62,356 nucleotides of DNA from Planctomycetota bacterium (GTDB lineage Bacteria > Planctomycetota > Phycisphaerae > Tepidisphaerales > Tepidisphaeraceae): positions 1 to 62,356 of the forward strand of contig JBCDCH010000018.1 in NCBI GenBank assembly GCA_039182125.1, given 5' to 3'. The position numbers and the translations under genes were made by a program. Of this stretch, positions 1 to 9,327 are shown in pieces (positions within the stretch are counted from its first letter, which is position 1; every line of letters begins with the position of its first letter). Below the pieces are notes generated by a model, which worked only from the letters and a program-made list of their open reading frames with translations, searched no databases and was not told the DNA's origin.

Positions 1-367
1 ATCTCCTTTTCGATCTATCTACAGCAGCTTAAATCACGATGTGGTTGGGCTCATCGACAGGATCGGTGCCATCGTAGCGGATATAAATAAAGGACCTCAA
101 GCGTGTCCTAGTCGCTATTCTGCCATACGCAACAGAGTCCAGTTCATCCGTTTTGGATATGGTGTCGTCTTGCGGATCGGCGAGTGTCTGCGTGTTGTTC
201 CAGTGAAAGGGGCCGCTCGCTCAGTGAAGTGTCCCATCCACATGGATGGTCGTGCAAGGAGTGTCGTTTGATTACACAACCCTGCTTAAGGCGTTCACGT
301 TGCCAACTCGATTGCTATTGTCGTCATGCGGATTGCGCGGAGATATCTGTTAAGATCGGAGGCGGCG
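1..367. other. leading intergenic stretch without a recognisable gene
   Basis: No convincing coding sequence is seen. Two short overlapping open frames (41-271 and 184-429, plus strand) encode unrelated low-information peptides without family resemblance. The stretch is more AT-rich than the genes that follow. It may contain the promoter of the gene at 368, but I cannot pick a convincing -35/-10 pair. Confidence 0.5.
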
Positions 368-832
368 ATGTACTACCAGCGGTACCTGTCGTTTTTCGTG
401 CTCGACGAGTTCGACGCGGTCGCGCGTGACACGAAACGCAACCTTCAGGTGATGTCGTTTTGCCGGCAGTACGCCGCGACCGAGGCCGACCGCAACGCGA
501 TGGAGGGGTTCCGCCCGTACTTGCTGATGATGCACTACCGCGCGATCGCGGCCGTGGCGGTGGAGCGGGGTGAGTTCAAGGAAGCGGAGCAGGCCGTGCG
601 GAAGGGCTTGCGGCGGATTCGTCAGGCGTACCACCGTGCCGGCTCGCTTGCCGACTTCGGCTCGGCCGACGAGGTCAAGGTGCTTCGGCGTGTGCTCGAC
701 GCGCTCGCCGTCGCCTCGGCGAAGGACCCGTGCGTCAGCCTCGAGCAACAACTCCGCAGCGCGATCGCCTGCGAGGACTACGAGCACGCGGCGTTTCTCC
801 GGGACGAACTCGCCAAGCTACGGCTCGCCTGA
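368..832 (+). CDS. stand-alone UVR-motif (UvrB/UvrC-type) protein
   Basis: This is a soluble protein of 154 residues. The first two thirds are mostly helical and unrecognised. The C-terminal 30 residues (CVSLEQQLRSAIACEDYEHA followed by an AxLRDELAKL segment) match the UVR motif, the short helical hairpin through which UvrB and UvrC pair and which also occurs in McsA-like and ClpC-type proteins. No nuclease or helicase domain is present, so a role as a small adaptor is inference only. The start at 368 was chosen over an upstream in-frame ATG at 326 because a GGAGG ribosome binding site lies just before it. It precedes the gene at 872 by 39 bases and may be cotranscribed. Confidence 0.7.
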   Translation: MYYQRYLSFFVLDEFDAVARDTKRNLQVMSFCRQYAATEADRNAMEGFRPYLLMMHYRAIAAVAVERGEFKEAEQAVRKGLRRIRQAYHRAGSLADFGSADEVKVLRRVLDALAVASAKDPCVSLEQQLRSAIACEDYEHAAFLRDELAKLRLA

Positions 833-871
833 GCGCGGCATTTCCCGCCGGCCGGGCTACACTGCCGACTC

Positions 872-1954
872 ATGCGAGCGATTCTCACCGGACAAGTTGG
901 CGTTGACAAAGGCCCGTACCTCGACGCGGTCCAGAACCTGGCACGCGATGCGGGCCACGACCTGCAGGTCCTGCACGTCGGGAAGATGATGTATGACGAG
1001 GCCCCGGACATCCCTGCGGGCCGCATCCTCAACCTGCCCATCACTCGGCTCAACTCGCTGCGTCGAGCGGTCTTCAACAAGATCCTCCGCATCGCCGACA
1101 AGCACGAACACGTTCTGGTCAACACGCACGCTACCTTCCGCTGGCGACACGGGCTCTTCGCCGCGTTCGACTTCGATCAGATCAAGGAGTTCAACGCCGA
1201 CCTCTACCTGACGCTGCTCGACAACGCCGAGTCGGTCCACCAACGGCTCAACCGTGACCACGACATCGACCACACGCTCAAGGACATCATGGTCTGGCGT
1301 GAGGAGGAGACGCTGGCGACCGAGATCCTCGCGAACATCACCAAAGGTCACGGCCACTTCTACATGATCAGCCGCGGGAGGGAGAAGCCGACGGTGGAGA
1401 CGACGTTCCGGCTGATGTTCAAGCCGGAGATGCAGAAGGTCTACCTCAGCTTCCCCATGTCGCACGTCATGGACCTGCCCGACACGCTGCGGGAGATCGA
1501 CGAGTTCAAGGCGAAGATCAACGAGCACTTCATCTGCTTCGACCCGGCCGACGTGGACGAGTTTGTGCTGCACATGAAGGCGGTCGAGGCGATGAAGGAA
1601 GGCGAGGACATGGTCACGCTCGACGCCGCCGAGGGGCCGGTCACGCTCAAGACCGCCGAGGTCGCTCAGATCAGCGGCGACATCATGGGCCAGATCTACG
1701 CGCGTGATTTCAAGATGGTCGATCAGGCCGACATGATCATCAGCCTCGTCCCCGAGCTCCCCAACGGCAAGCCCGGCCTCAGCAGCGGCGTCGAACGCGA
1801 ACTGCACCACGCCTTCGAGGGCGGCAAAGAGGTCTTCGTCGTTTGGGCGTGCAGCGCCCTCCCCAGCCCCTTCATCACCGAAACGGCCACCGCCGTCTTC
1901 AAGAGCACCGAAGAAGCGATCACATACTTCACGGACAAGGGCTACTTCAAGTAG
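872..1954 (+). CDS. P-loop nucleotide kinase-like protein with C-terminal nucleoside deoxyribosyltransferase-like region
   Basis: A protein of 360 residues. The N-terminus (MRAILTGQVGVDKGPYLDAV) has an adenylate-kinase-like P-loop in which the usual GKS/T is replaced by DKG. It is followed by a NTHATFRW segment and a long helical middle typical of archaeal-type nucleotide kinases. From about residue 190 (VYLSFPMSH) to the end, the spacing of YLS, ICFDPADVDEF, QADMIISLVPE, SGVERELHHA and GKEVFVVW resembles nucleoside 2-deoxyribosyltransferase-like folds, in which the Asp and Glu bind and cleave a nucleoside. The combined architecture suggests nucleotide salvage or signalling, but the substrate is unknown. 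The non-canonical P-loop leaves ATP use open. The start is the only ATG compatible with the P-loop. Confidence 0.6.
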   Translation: MRAILTGQVGVDKGPYLDAVQNLARDAGHDLQVLHVGKMMYDEAPDIPAGRILNLPITRLNSLRRAVFNKILRIADKHEHVLVNTHATFRWRHGLFAAFDFDQIKEFNADLYLTLLDNAESVHQRLNRDHDIDHTLKDIMVWREEETLATEILANITKGHGHFYMISRGREKPTVETTFRLMFKPEMQKVYLSFPMSHVMDLPDTLREIDEFKAKINEHFICFDPADVDEFVLHMKAVEAMKEGEDMVTLDAAEGPVTLKTAEVAQISGDIMGQIYARDFKMVDQADMIISLVPELPNGKPGLSSGVERELHHAFEGGKEVFVVWACSALPSPFITETATAVFKSTEEAITYFTDKGYFK

Positions 1955-2041
1955 TGAAGCAAAGCGTGTGACGCCGGTGGCCCATCGTTATCACGGTCTG
2001 CAACTTTTCGGCGTGTCTTCGGTGTTTCAATCGGAGGCCGC

Positions 2042-2419
2042 ATGGCAGAGACCGACACACTCCCGTATGCGTCGCCTGGCACGGATGCCCGCGACTACCA
2101 ACCGCCGGGAAGCGGAGCATACATCGCCGCGATCTTCCCGAGCATCCTTGGACTTTTGATCCTCCTGCTCTTCGCCATCACGAAAGGTGAAGCGTTCATC
2201 GTCATCGGGTTTCTTTGGCTCGGCGTCGGGCTGTTGCACGCCGCTTGCATGCTCGGCTACGTCGTCGCACACCTGGCCCGCAGCGCGAAAGATCGCGCCG
2301 AACCGGGTGCCAAGTTCTGGTCGGGCTTCTCGTTGCTCGCGCTGACGGCTTTGAACTTCGTTGTGGCGTACGCATGCGTGGTGGCAGGTGCGGAGATGGC
2401 GCTCACGCGGTTCGACTGA
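2042..2419 (+). CDS. small integral membrane protein, function unknown
   Basis: A protein of 125 residues. After a polar N-terminus of about 25 residues rich in Pro and Gly, three hydrophobic helices follow (roughly residues 27-47, 54-78 and 95-115), the last ending in a short charged tail. No conserved motif is recognised. The start is supported by a GGAGG site 5 bases upstream (2033-2037). It stands between the kinase-like gene and the LOG-family gene on the same strand, with short gaps, so it could be part of a loose transcription unit. Confidence 0.6.
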   Translation: MAETDTLPYASPGTDARDYQPPGSGAYIAAIFPSILGLLILLLFAITKGEAFIVIGFLWLGVGLLHAACMLGYVVAHLARSAKDRAEPGAKFWSGFSLLALTALNFVVAYACVVAGAEMALTRFD

Positions 2420-2443
2420 TCGGTCGGCTGCCTACCGTCCGAC

Positions 2444-2992
2444 GTGCCCGCGCTGACCGTCTATTGCTCATCGTCCAACCACGTTGACCTACGTTTCACC
2501 GAAACTGCCGCGGAGGTGGGGCGGGCGATCGCGGAACGTGGGTGGTCGCTCGTTTATGGCGGCAATGCGGTCGGGTGCATGGGGGCGGTTGCTGATGCTG
2601 TTCGTGGCGGTAAGGGCAAGGTCGTGGGTATCACGCCCATGCTTTTCGATGAGTCGATCCTCGACCGGGCGGCCGACGAGTTGCTCATCGCCGACAACAT
2701 GCGGCACCGCAAGCACGAACTCGAGGCCCGCGGCGATGCGTTTCTGACGCTGCCGGGCGGGCTCGGAACGTTCGAAGAATTCTTCGAAATCGCCGTCGGG
2801 CGGGTGCTCAACGCCCACGCCAAGCCGGTCGTCCTACTCAACGTCCACGACTTTTACACCCCGCTCTTGCGAACGATCGACGCCGGGATCGACGATGGCT
2901 TCATCAAGCCCGAAGCCTGGGCGAAGGTGCATGTCGCCGAAACCGTGACGGACGCATTCACGCAACTGGAGGCAGAGCTTTCGTCCGATTGA
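2444..2992 (+). CDS. LOG family (TIGR00730) phosphoribohydrolase-like protein
   Basis: A protein of 182 residues with a Rossmann fold of the Lonely Guy family, whose members release free cytokinin-type bases from nucleotide 5'-monophosphates. The two family signatures are visible: a glycine-rich turn (VYGGNAVGCMG) near residue 40 and PGGLGTFEEFFE near residue 104, which carries the active-site Glu. A conserved MRHRKHELEARGDAF stretch lies between them. The length is typical for the family. The start is a GTG at 2444 and fits the family N-terminus. In bacteria most members are annotated generically; the true substrate here is unknown. Confidence 0.85.
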   Translation: MPALTVYCSSSNHVDLRFTETAAEVGRAIAERGWSLVYGGNAVGCMGAVADAVRGGKGKVVGITPMLFDESILDRAADELLIADNMRHRKHELEARGDAFLTLPGGLGTFEEFFEIAVGRVLNAHAKPVVLLNVHDFYTPLLRTIDAGIDDGFIKPEAWAKVHVAETVTDAFTQLEAELSSD

Positions 2993-3008
2993 CCGATACG
3001 ATCAGGCG

Positions 3009-3842
3009 GTGCGACGCCGCACGTCCATCCTTCTGCCGGCCGTCGGTGCGCTCGTGATCCACGCGGGCGTCGCGGGGTCGATGTGGCTGTACGGGGTCAA
3101 CCACCAAGTCGTCCGAATCGCTCGCACGGAAAGACCGGCACCGACGCGGGTTGATCCGATCTACGTCGAAGAGCCGCAGGTGTTATTGCCCGAGATCAAA
3201 TCGATCTGGGGCGAGTCGGCCGGCCAAGGCAACGCGATCAACAGCGCGGATGGTCCGGTGCCACAGGCTGGGCCTGACGGTTTCCAGGAGCAAGCGGCCT
3301 CTTCCTCGAACAGCGGGCTCGCGCTGCCGCCGCAAGAGGAACGCATGGCCCGTCCGCCCGGTGGTGGGTTCGTCGTGCCGGACCTACCCGGTCGGCTGCC
3401 GACGTTTCCCGAGCCCAGCCCCCGTGAAGGCGAAGACTCGTCCCAAGATCAGGAACCGCAAGAAGCCCAGGAGTCTCGCCCGCAATCCGATGGCGGCGAG
3501 CCGCGCCCCCCCGGTGAGAGCGACCTGCAGGCCGCGACCACGGTGCGTGAGGCGACGTTCAACAACGGTGCGGTCGACGCCCGCTTTGGCCGGGAATTCC
3601 GACTCGCGCCGGCCCAGTACTTTCTCGCCATGCGTGACGAGATCGGCTTCGCACAGTTCCCGATCATCGTCATCATCGATGTGACGCTCGATGCCGAGGG
3701 CAACGTGCTGGACGTGTTTTTCCAAAAACGCAGTCCGAGCCCGTCGTTGGACCGCACCGTCGAACTCACCTTGTACCGGTCGTGGTTCGAGCCGGTCGAG
3801 GGCGAGCCGACGTTTCGTGCGAACTTCGTGTTTACGCGGTGA
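3009..3842 (+). CDS. TonB-like energy transducer / periplasmic-spanning protein
   Basis: A protein of 277 residues with one N-terminal membrane helix (about residues 8-28), then a long low-complexity linker rich in Pro, Glu, Gln and Ser (about 50-175). A C-terminal globular domain (about 180-277) contains VIIDVTLDAEGNVLDVFFQK and SPSPSLDRTVELTLYRSWFEPVEG broken across two strands. This is the layout of TonB/TolA-type proteins, in which the helix sits in the inner membrane, the linker crosses the periplasm and the C-terminal domain contacts an outer-membrane partner. No ExbB/ExbD lies nearby. It starts with GTG 16 bases after the LOG gene, and its stop faces the RTX-like gene across 15 bases. 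Confidence 0.65.
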   Translation: MRRRTSILLPAVGALVIHAGVAGSMWLYGVNHQVVRIARTERPAPTRVDPIYVEEPQVLLPEIKSIWGESAGQGNAINSADGPVPQAGPDGFQEQAASSSNSGLALPPQEERMARPPGGGFVVPDLPGRLPTFPEPSPREGEDSSQDQEPQEAQESRPQSDGGEPRPPGESDLQAATTVREATFNNGAVDARFGREFRLAPAQYFLAMRDEIGFAQFPIIVIIDVTLDAEGNVLDVFFQKRSPSPSLDRTVELTLYRSWFEPVEGEPTFRANFVFTR

Positions 3843-3857
3843 GTGTGCTTTGTCGCA

Positions 3858-4988
3858 TCAGAAGCGGAAGCCGAACTCGTCGATAAAGACGTCGTCCTCT
3901 CGGCCGCCGCTGAACTCATCGCGGTAGAAGTCGCCATAAAGCGTGTCCTCGCCGTTTTCGCCGAACATTTCGTCGAAGTCACCATCGACGGCGTCGAGGA
4001 TGTCATCGCCCGAGCTGCCGAACATGGTGTCGCGCCCGAAGCCGCCGATCAATTCGTCATCGCCGGCACCGGCGTCGAGCAGGTCGTTGCCGCGGCCGCC
4101 GTCGAGCGTGTCACGATCGGCCATGCCGAACAGTTCGTCGTCACCGTCTTCGCCGAACATGTCGTCCCGGCCGCCGACGCCACGGAGCGTGTCGTTGCCG
4201 CTGCCACCGAGCATGATGTCGTTCTGCGGGCCGCCCCAGAGGAAGTCGTCACCCCGCCCACCATCGAGGAAGTCGACGCCTTCCCAGCCGTAAAGCTCGT
4301 CGGTGTCGTCGCCGCCGATGAGATCGTCGTTGCCAAGACCGCCGTCGATGATGTCGTAGCCAGACTCGCCGAAAAGGTCGTCGAACCCGTCTTCGCCGAA
4401 GATGTCGTCGTCACCGGAGCCGCCGACGATGGTGTCGTCGTTGCGTCCGCCGAAGATCAGATCGGCACCGCGCGAGCCGTTGATGGCGTCGAAGCCATCA
4501 CCGCCGTCGATGGTGTCATTGCCGGATGAGCCATTGAGATCGTCGTTGCCGGCGTGGCCCCAGATGCGATCGCCGTTGGAGCCGCCGTTGATCTGGTCGT
4601 CGCCGAACTCGCCACGGAGTAGATCGTTGCCGGCGTTGCCGGCGATGGTGTCGTTGCCGAAGCCGCCGAAGACGATGTCGCGTCCGCCGCCGCCGAAGAT
4701 CAGATCGTCGCCGTCTTGGCCATAGATGCGGGTGGTGACGAACACCTCGGGCGCGATGTCGATGTCGTCGTCGCCATTGCCGGCGACGACGACGATGTTA
4801 GAGACGTCGGCGTAATCGAAGCGTCGGATGACGTCGCCACGCACAACCCGCACCCGGCTCTCGAACTCGTCCCGATCGACGGAGATGAAGTCGGCACCCC
4901 CCGTGCCCTTGATCTGCAGCGTGCCGTCGCCGAAGAGGAACACGGCGGTCAGCAGCCGACGATCTTCGAGTTTTTCGCAGTACGTCAT
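3858..4988 (-). CDS. calcium-binding RTX-type repeat protein with LEPR-XLL-like N-terminus
   Basis: A protein of 376 residues. It opens with MTYCEKLEDRRLLTAVF, a variant of the LEPR-XLL motif that planctomycetes carry at the start of many large surface and secreted proteins. From about residue 85 to 350 it consists of roughly 30 nonapeptide units of the GGxGxDxhx type (GGFGNDTIAGNAGNDLL and similar), which fold as a calcium-filled parallel beta roll. No enzymatic domain precedes the repeats, so a structural or adhesive extracellular role is inferred. It is divergent from queE, with 48 bases between the two starts. The repeats give long antisense open frames that should be ignored. Confidence 0.85.
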   Translation of the reverse strand: MTYCEKLEDRRLLTAVFLFGDGTLQIKGTGGADFISVDRDEFESRVRVVRGDVIRRFDYADVSNIVVVAGNGDDDIDIAPEVFVTTRIYGQDGDDLIFGGGGRDIVFGGFGNDTIAGNAGNDLLRGEFGDDQINGGSNGDRIWGHAGNDDLNGSSGNDTIDGGDGFDAINGSRGADLIFGGRNDDTIVGGSGDDDIFGEDGFDDLFGESGYDIIDGGLGNDDLIGGDDTDELYGWEGVDFLDGGRGDDFLWGGPQNDIMLGGSGNDTLRGVGGRDDMFGEDGDDELFGMADRDTLDGGRGNDLLDAGAGDDELIGGFGRDTMFGSSGDDILDAVDGDFDEMFGENGEDTLYGDFYRDEFSGGREDDVFIDEFGFRF

Positions 4989-5036
4989 GATGCGTTGGAC
5001 ACGCCCCGCAAAGTTGGGTTAGGCCTACGCTCGGAC

Positions 5037-5705
5037 ATGCTTGTTTCGGAGGTGTTCCACAGCATCCAGGGGGAGGGCAAACTCGCCGGCATGCCAAGCG
5101 TCTTCGTACGGCTGTCGGGGTGCAATCTGCGGTGTGCGTGGTGCGACACGCCATACGCCTCGTGGGAGCCGGAGGGCGAGCGGGACACGCCGGAGCACTT
5201 GGCCGGGCGGGTCAATGCGGTCGGTTGCGGCCATGTCGTGCTTACCGGCGGGGAACCGATGATCTGGGACAACGTCGGCGACCTGATCGACCGGCTCGCC
5301 GGCCACCTCACGATCGAAACCGCCGGGACGATCTGGCGGGACGTGCGGTGCGATTTATGGAGCATCTCGCCCAAGCTGAGCAACAGCACGCCTCCCGGCA
5401 AGCTCGCCGTCGCCCACGATGAGCGGCGGCTTCGGCCGGACGTGATCCAGCGAATGATCGACGCCGGGCCTGCCTTTCAACTCAAATTCGTCGTTGCCGA
5501 TCCGGCCGACCTGACCGAAATCCGTCATTTGCTCGGCCAACTGAAAGGCTGGGAACCGGGTGACGTCCTCCTGATGCCTGAGGGGACCGACAGTGCAACG
5601 CTGCGGGAACGTCAGGGCTGGTTGGTCGATCTGTGTCGGTCGGAAGGGTTTCGGTATTGCCCCCGGCTCCACATCGAGTTGTTTGGCAACACACGTGGGA
5701 CATGA
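5037..5705 (+). CDS. queE: 7-carboxy-7-deazaguanine synthase QueE (radical SAM)
   Basis: A protein of 222 residues of the QueE family, which contracts 6-carboxytetrahydropterin to 7-carboxy-7-deazaguanine on the way to queuosine. The N-terminus EVFHSIQGEG is the family signature. The 4Fe-4S cluster motif is CNLRCAWCDTPY (CxxxCxxC), and VVLTGGEPM near residue 66 is the SAM-binding GGE motif. The length is normal. The start at 5037 was chosen because the family begins within a few residues of EVFHSIQGEG; a much longer in-frame extension upstream overlaps the divergent RTX-like gene and is not real. The other queuosine genes are not in the window. Confidence 0.93.
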   Translation: MLVSEVFHSIQGEGKLAGMPSVFVRLSGCNLRCAWCDTPYASWEPEGERDTPEHLAGRVNAVGCGHVVLTGGEPMIWDNVGDLIDRLAGHLTIETAGTIWRDVRCDLWSISPKLSNSTPPGKLAVAHDERRLRPDVIQRMIDAGPAFQLKFVVADPADLTEIRHLLGQLKGWEPGDVLLMPEGTDSATLRERQGWLVDLCRSEGFRYCPRLHIELFGNTRGT

Positions 5706-5770
5706 TCATCGCGGCACGGACGAACCGCAGTGCCAGGTTTGAGGTATATTCAGCTTTGGAGCCCATCCAT

Positions 5771-7110
5771 ATGAAAAGTCTTTCGTATCAGTTTGGCGTC
5801 GGTGGTGTGATCGTCGTGGCCGTGGCGTCCGTTTCGGCGGGGCAGACGAGCGAGGAGAACGTCGTCGTTCTCGTCAACCAAAACAGTGCCGACAGCATCG
5901 CCATCGGCGACGCGTATCAAGCCCTGCGACCCGGTGTGACGCTGCTCAACATCGACGTCCCGAACACCGAGACGATCGACATCGCCACCTACCAAACCTC
6001 GCTTTTGCCTCAAGTGCAGGCATACCTCGGGCAGGGCGACAACGTGGCGAACACCCATGTCATCGTGACGACCAAGGGCGTGCCGTACCGGATCTCGGGT
6101 GCGAGCGGCACTGAGTTCGATATTCAAAGCAGCACGTTCAGTAGTGTGGAAAGCGAACTGACGCTGGCCGCAATCGACCTCGCCCGCCAGAACGCCGGCG
6201 CGGCGACGCTCAGCAACAGCCCCAGCGCTCTGTTCAATCCCTATCGCGCCACGACGACGATCGACCTCAACTCCGACCCGGATGTATTCGATCGGGCATC
6301 GACGTACACGCCCATCCAGCGGTTCGGCAAGTATCGCCAGATCAACGCGTCCAACGAACTCGGGTCGCTCATCCTCACGAGCCGGCTCGACGGGTTCACC
6401 GTCGACGATGTCGTCGCGTCGCTCAACCGGGCCCAGAACGTGACGGTCCCGAGGAACGCTCAGTTCATTCTCGACCGCGATACCAACTTCGACCCGCCGA
6501 TCGACAACCTGATCGAGAAACGCGACGGGGCGGACGTGCTGATCCGAGGCTTGCGTGAAGAACTTGAACAGCGTGGCGTGCAGCCCGTGGTCGACGTGAC
6601 CAGTGCGACGATCACGACGGCCAACGGGCCGGTGATAAGTTACACCGGCCTCGGCAGCAACGGAGCGTTCGACGACGCCCCGGTCGACGGGTTCAGCTAT
6701 GTCACCGAAGAGCTCGATTTCGAGTTGGCCGATGGGGCGGTGTTCATCAGCTACGAGAGTTTCAACGCGACGAGTTTCGAGTTGCAAAGCGACGGGTCAC
6801 CCGCCAACCGCGGCGGCCAGGCGCAGGTCGCCGAGTGGATCGCGATCGGCGGTACCGCCGCCGGTGGGCACGCGTGGGAACCGTTCGATCTGAGCGTTTC
6901 CAACGAGGAAGTGTTGATCCCCGCGTTGCTCGACGGACTGACGTTCGCCGAGGCCGCCTGGTTGAGCAACGAGCTGATCAGCTGGCAGAACGTGCCGGTC
7001 GGCGACCCGCTGTTGACGTGGAACTTCGAGGAGCTTCGTCGCGGAACGACCGTGCCCGAGCCGGGCATCGCGGCCATCGCGCTCGGCGGACTGCTGTTAC
7101 GTCGGCGCCG

Positions 7111-7114
<4 letters not shown>
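5771..7114 (+). CDS. TIGR03790 family protein with PEP-CTERM sorting signal
   Basis: A protein of 447 residues. It has an N-terminal signal peptide (MKSLSYQFGVGGVIVVAVAS, ending near AGQ). The body matches the TIGR03790 family seen in planctomycetes and other exosortase-bearing bacteria: VVLVNQNSADS, the THVIVTTKGVPYRISG strand, and a late TAAGHAWEPF-like segment with two conserved aromatic residues. The C-terminus VPEPGIAAIALGGLLLRRRR is a compact PEP-CTERM tail: PEP motif, hydrophobic helix and basic cluster. The protein is therefore expected to be cleaved and sorted by an exosortase to the surface or exopolysaccharide. The start at 5771 fits the signal peptide. Its end overlaps the convergent bcp gene by 4 bases. 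Biochemical function is unknown. Confidence 0.8.
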
Positions 7115-7584
<470 letters not shown>

Positions 7585-7594
7585 GGATGGGTCC

Positions 7595-8026
7595 TTAGTT
7601 CTTGAGCGCTTCGTTAAGTGCAGACTTCGCGAGCGTAGGGTCGACCCGGTCACCGTGGGCTTTCATAAATCCGCCCATCGCTCGGCCGAAATTATCGGCG
7701 GGGTTCTCCGCGAGGTAAGCATCGACGAGCGCCCGTGTCTCGGTCGCGTCGGCTTTCTTCGGAAGGTATGCCTCGACAACGGCGTACTCGGCTTCGAGCG
7801 CCGCGACACGGTCGGGGTCGTCGTACTTCTTATACTCCTCGACGCTCTTGCGGAGTTTCTTGCCGTAAGACTCGACCGCTTCCATTGGCGTGACGCCGGT
7901 CATGTCGGCGTTCTTCACATCGCTGAGCAACATGCGAATGACCTGCAGCCGGTCTTTCTCGCCGGCCTTCATGGCGGTTTTCATGTCGTCGGTCAATCGT
8001 GCCTGGATGTCGTTCTCTTGGGCCAT
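7595..8026 (-). CDS. GatB/YqeY domain protein
   Basis: A protein of 143 residues matching the stand-alone YqeY family, which shares the C-terminal helical domain of the amidotransferase subunit GatB that binds tRNA. Visible family features are DDMKTAMKAGEKDRLQVIRM at the start, the EYKKYDDPDR helix and GRAMGGFMKAHGDRVDPTLA near the end. It covers the full length of the family. A role in tRNA-dependent amidation or translation quality is inferred from the domain only. The start overlaps nothing, and a 134-base divergent region separates it from rho, which probably contains promoters for both. Confidence 0.9.
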   Translation of the reverse strand: MAQENDIQARLTDDMKTAMKAGEKDRLQVIRMLLSDVKNADMTGVTPMEAVESYGKKLRKSVEEYKKYDDPDRVAALEAEYAVVEAYLPKKADATETRALVDAYLAENPADNFGRAMGGFMKAHGDRVDPTLAKSALNEALKN

Positions 8027-8160
8027 GGTGGGGATTTGGGGTTGGTTGGCCTAGCATAGGCCCGGGACGGCGTTGACTTTCCGAAGGTCACGCGTTGCTC
8101 GGGGCCGACGCAAACTTGTCGGTACTCGTCGTCGCTCACGACACAATCTGGTGTTCCCTC

Positions 8161-9285
8161 ATGGCAGAACAAGCGGTCGAGACCGACCTAATCCGTGGCA
8201 TTCTCCACCTCCCCTCCGAGCGTGGCGACGGTGTCCTGCGCGATCCGGCCAATCTCTTGCGTGACCTGCCCGGCCGCAACGTGGTTCCGCGCAGTGTCGT
8301 TGATCGTTTCCGCCTCCGGCCCGGCGTCGAACTGCTCTGCGATCCGCCCAACAAGGAGCGTGGCAAGTCCGTCGGATTCATTCAGTCCGTCGACGGGAAA
8401 GACCCCAAGGAGTTCTCCGAGTACACCAGCATCTACGACTCCGTCGCACTCGACCCCCAGCCGCAACTCAAGCTCGAGCACGATCAAAAGGAACTGACCA
8501 CACGGATGATCGACCTGCTCACGCCGGTCGGCTTCGGGCAGCGCGGGCTGATCGTCGCGCCGCCGCGCGTCGGCAAGACCATTCTCCTCCAGAACATCGC
8601 CAAGGGCATCGGCGCGAACTATCCGGATCTCGAACTGTTTCTGTTGCTCGTCGACGAACGGCCCGAGGAAGTGACCGACATGTCACGCAACGTGCCCGGC
8701 ACCGTCTACGCCTCGAGCAACGACAACGACACCGCCAAGCACCTCGAGATCGCCACGCTCGTGATTGAACGGGCCAAGCGGAAGGTCGAGGAGGGCAAGG
8801 ACGTCGTCGTGCTGATGGACTCGCTCACACGCCTGGGCCGAGCATTCAACCGCGGCAGCAACAGCGGCCGAACCCTCTCGGGCGGCATCGACTCCAAAGC
8901 CCTCGACATCCCCAAGAAGCTCTTCGGCGCCGCCCGCAAGGTCGAGGACGGCGGTAGCCTCACCATCCTCGCCACCGCGTTGATCCAGACCAACAGCCGG
9001 ATGGACGAAGTGATCTTCGAGGAGTTCAAGGGCACCGGCAACATGGAACTCACCCTCGACCGCAAACTCGCCAACGACCGCATCTACCCCGCGATCAACA
9101 TCCAACAGTCCGGCACCCGCAAGGAGGAACTGTTGATGGAGCCCAAGGAACTCGAAGCGGCAAGAAAGATCCGCCGCCATCTCCTTGCCATGCCCCCGCA
9201 AGCCGCCATCCAGACGCTCAAGCAAGCCCTGGAAAAGCACCCCAACAACGCGAGCTTCTACAAGACGATGCTGGCGCGGATCTGA
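8161..9285 (+). CDS. rho: transcription termination factor Rho, short form
   Basis: A protein of 374 residues. It starts almost directly with the cold-shock-like RNA-binding domain ([20 protein letters not shown], about residues 8-70) and continues with the RecA-like ATPase: Walker A APPRVGKT near residue 137, [16 protein letters not shown], Walker [17 protein letters not shown], and the GGIDSKAL and [20 protein letters not shown] segments. Rho is the hexameric RNA translocase that ends transcription. The N-terminal helical Rho_N bundle found in E. coli Rho (419 residues) is absent. The start at 8161 was chosen because the 22 residues upstream in frame look unlike protein and include no family match. 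Confidence 0.93.
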   Translation: MAEQAVETDLIRGILHLPSERGDGVLRDPANLLRDLPGRNVVPRSVVDRFRLRPGVELLCDPPNKERGKSVGFIQSVDGKDPKEFSEYTSIYDSVALDPQPQLKLEHDQKELTTRMIDLLTPVGFGQRGLIVAPPRVGKTILLQNIAKGIGANYPDLELFLLLVDERPEEVTDMSRNVPGTVYASSNDNDTAKHLEIATLVIERAKRKVEEGKDVVVLMDSLTRLGRAFNRGSNSGRTLSGGIDSKALDIPKKLFGAARKVEDGGSLTILATALIQTNSRMDEVIFEEFKGTGNMELTLDRKLANDRIYPAINIQQSGTRKEELLMEPKELEAARKIRRHLLAMPPQAAIQTLKQALEKHPNNASFYKTMLARI

Positions 9286-9327
9286 CCAACGGTGCAACTC
9301 GTTGGCGGCTGGTCGATGCCATGGGTT

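Noticed and set aside
41-429. Two small open frames at the left edge
   Set aside because: They overlap each other in different frames, have unlikely composition and no ribosome binding site.
3843-4989. Open frames on the plus strand across the RTX-like gene, or a CRISPR-like array
   Set aside because: The periodic repeats of about 27 bases are coding calcium-binding units on the minus strand; the plus-strand frames are their mirror images, and no spacer/repeat pattern exists.
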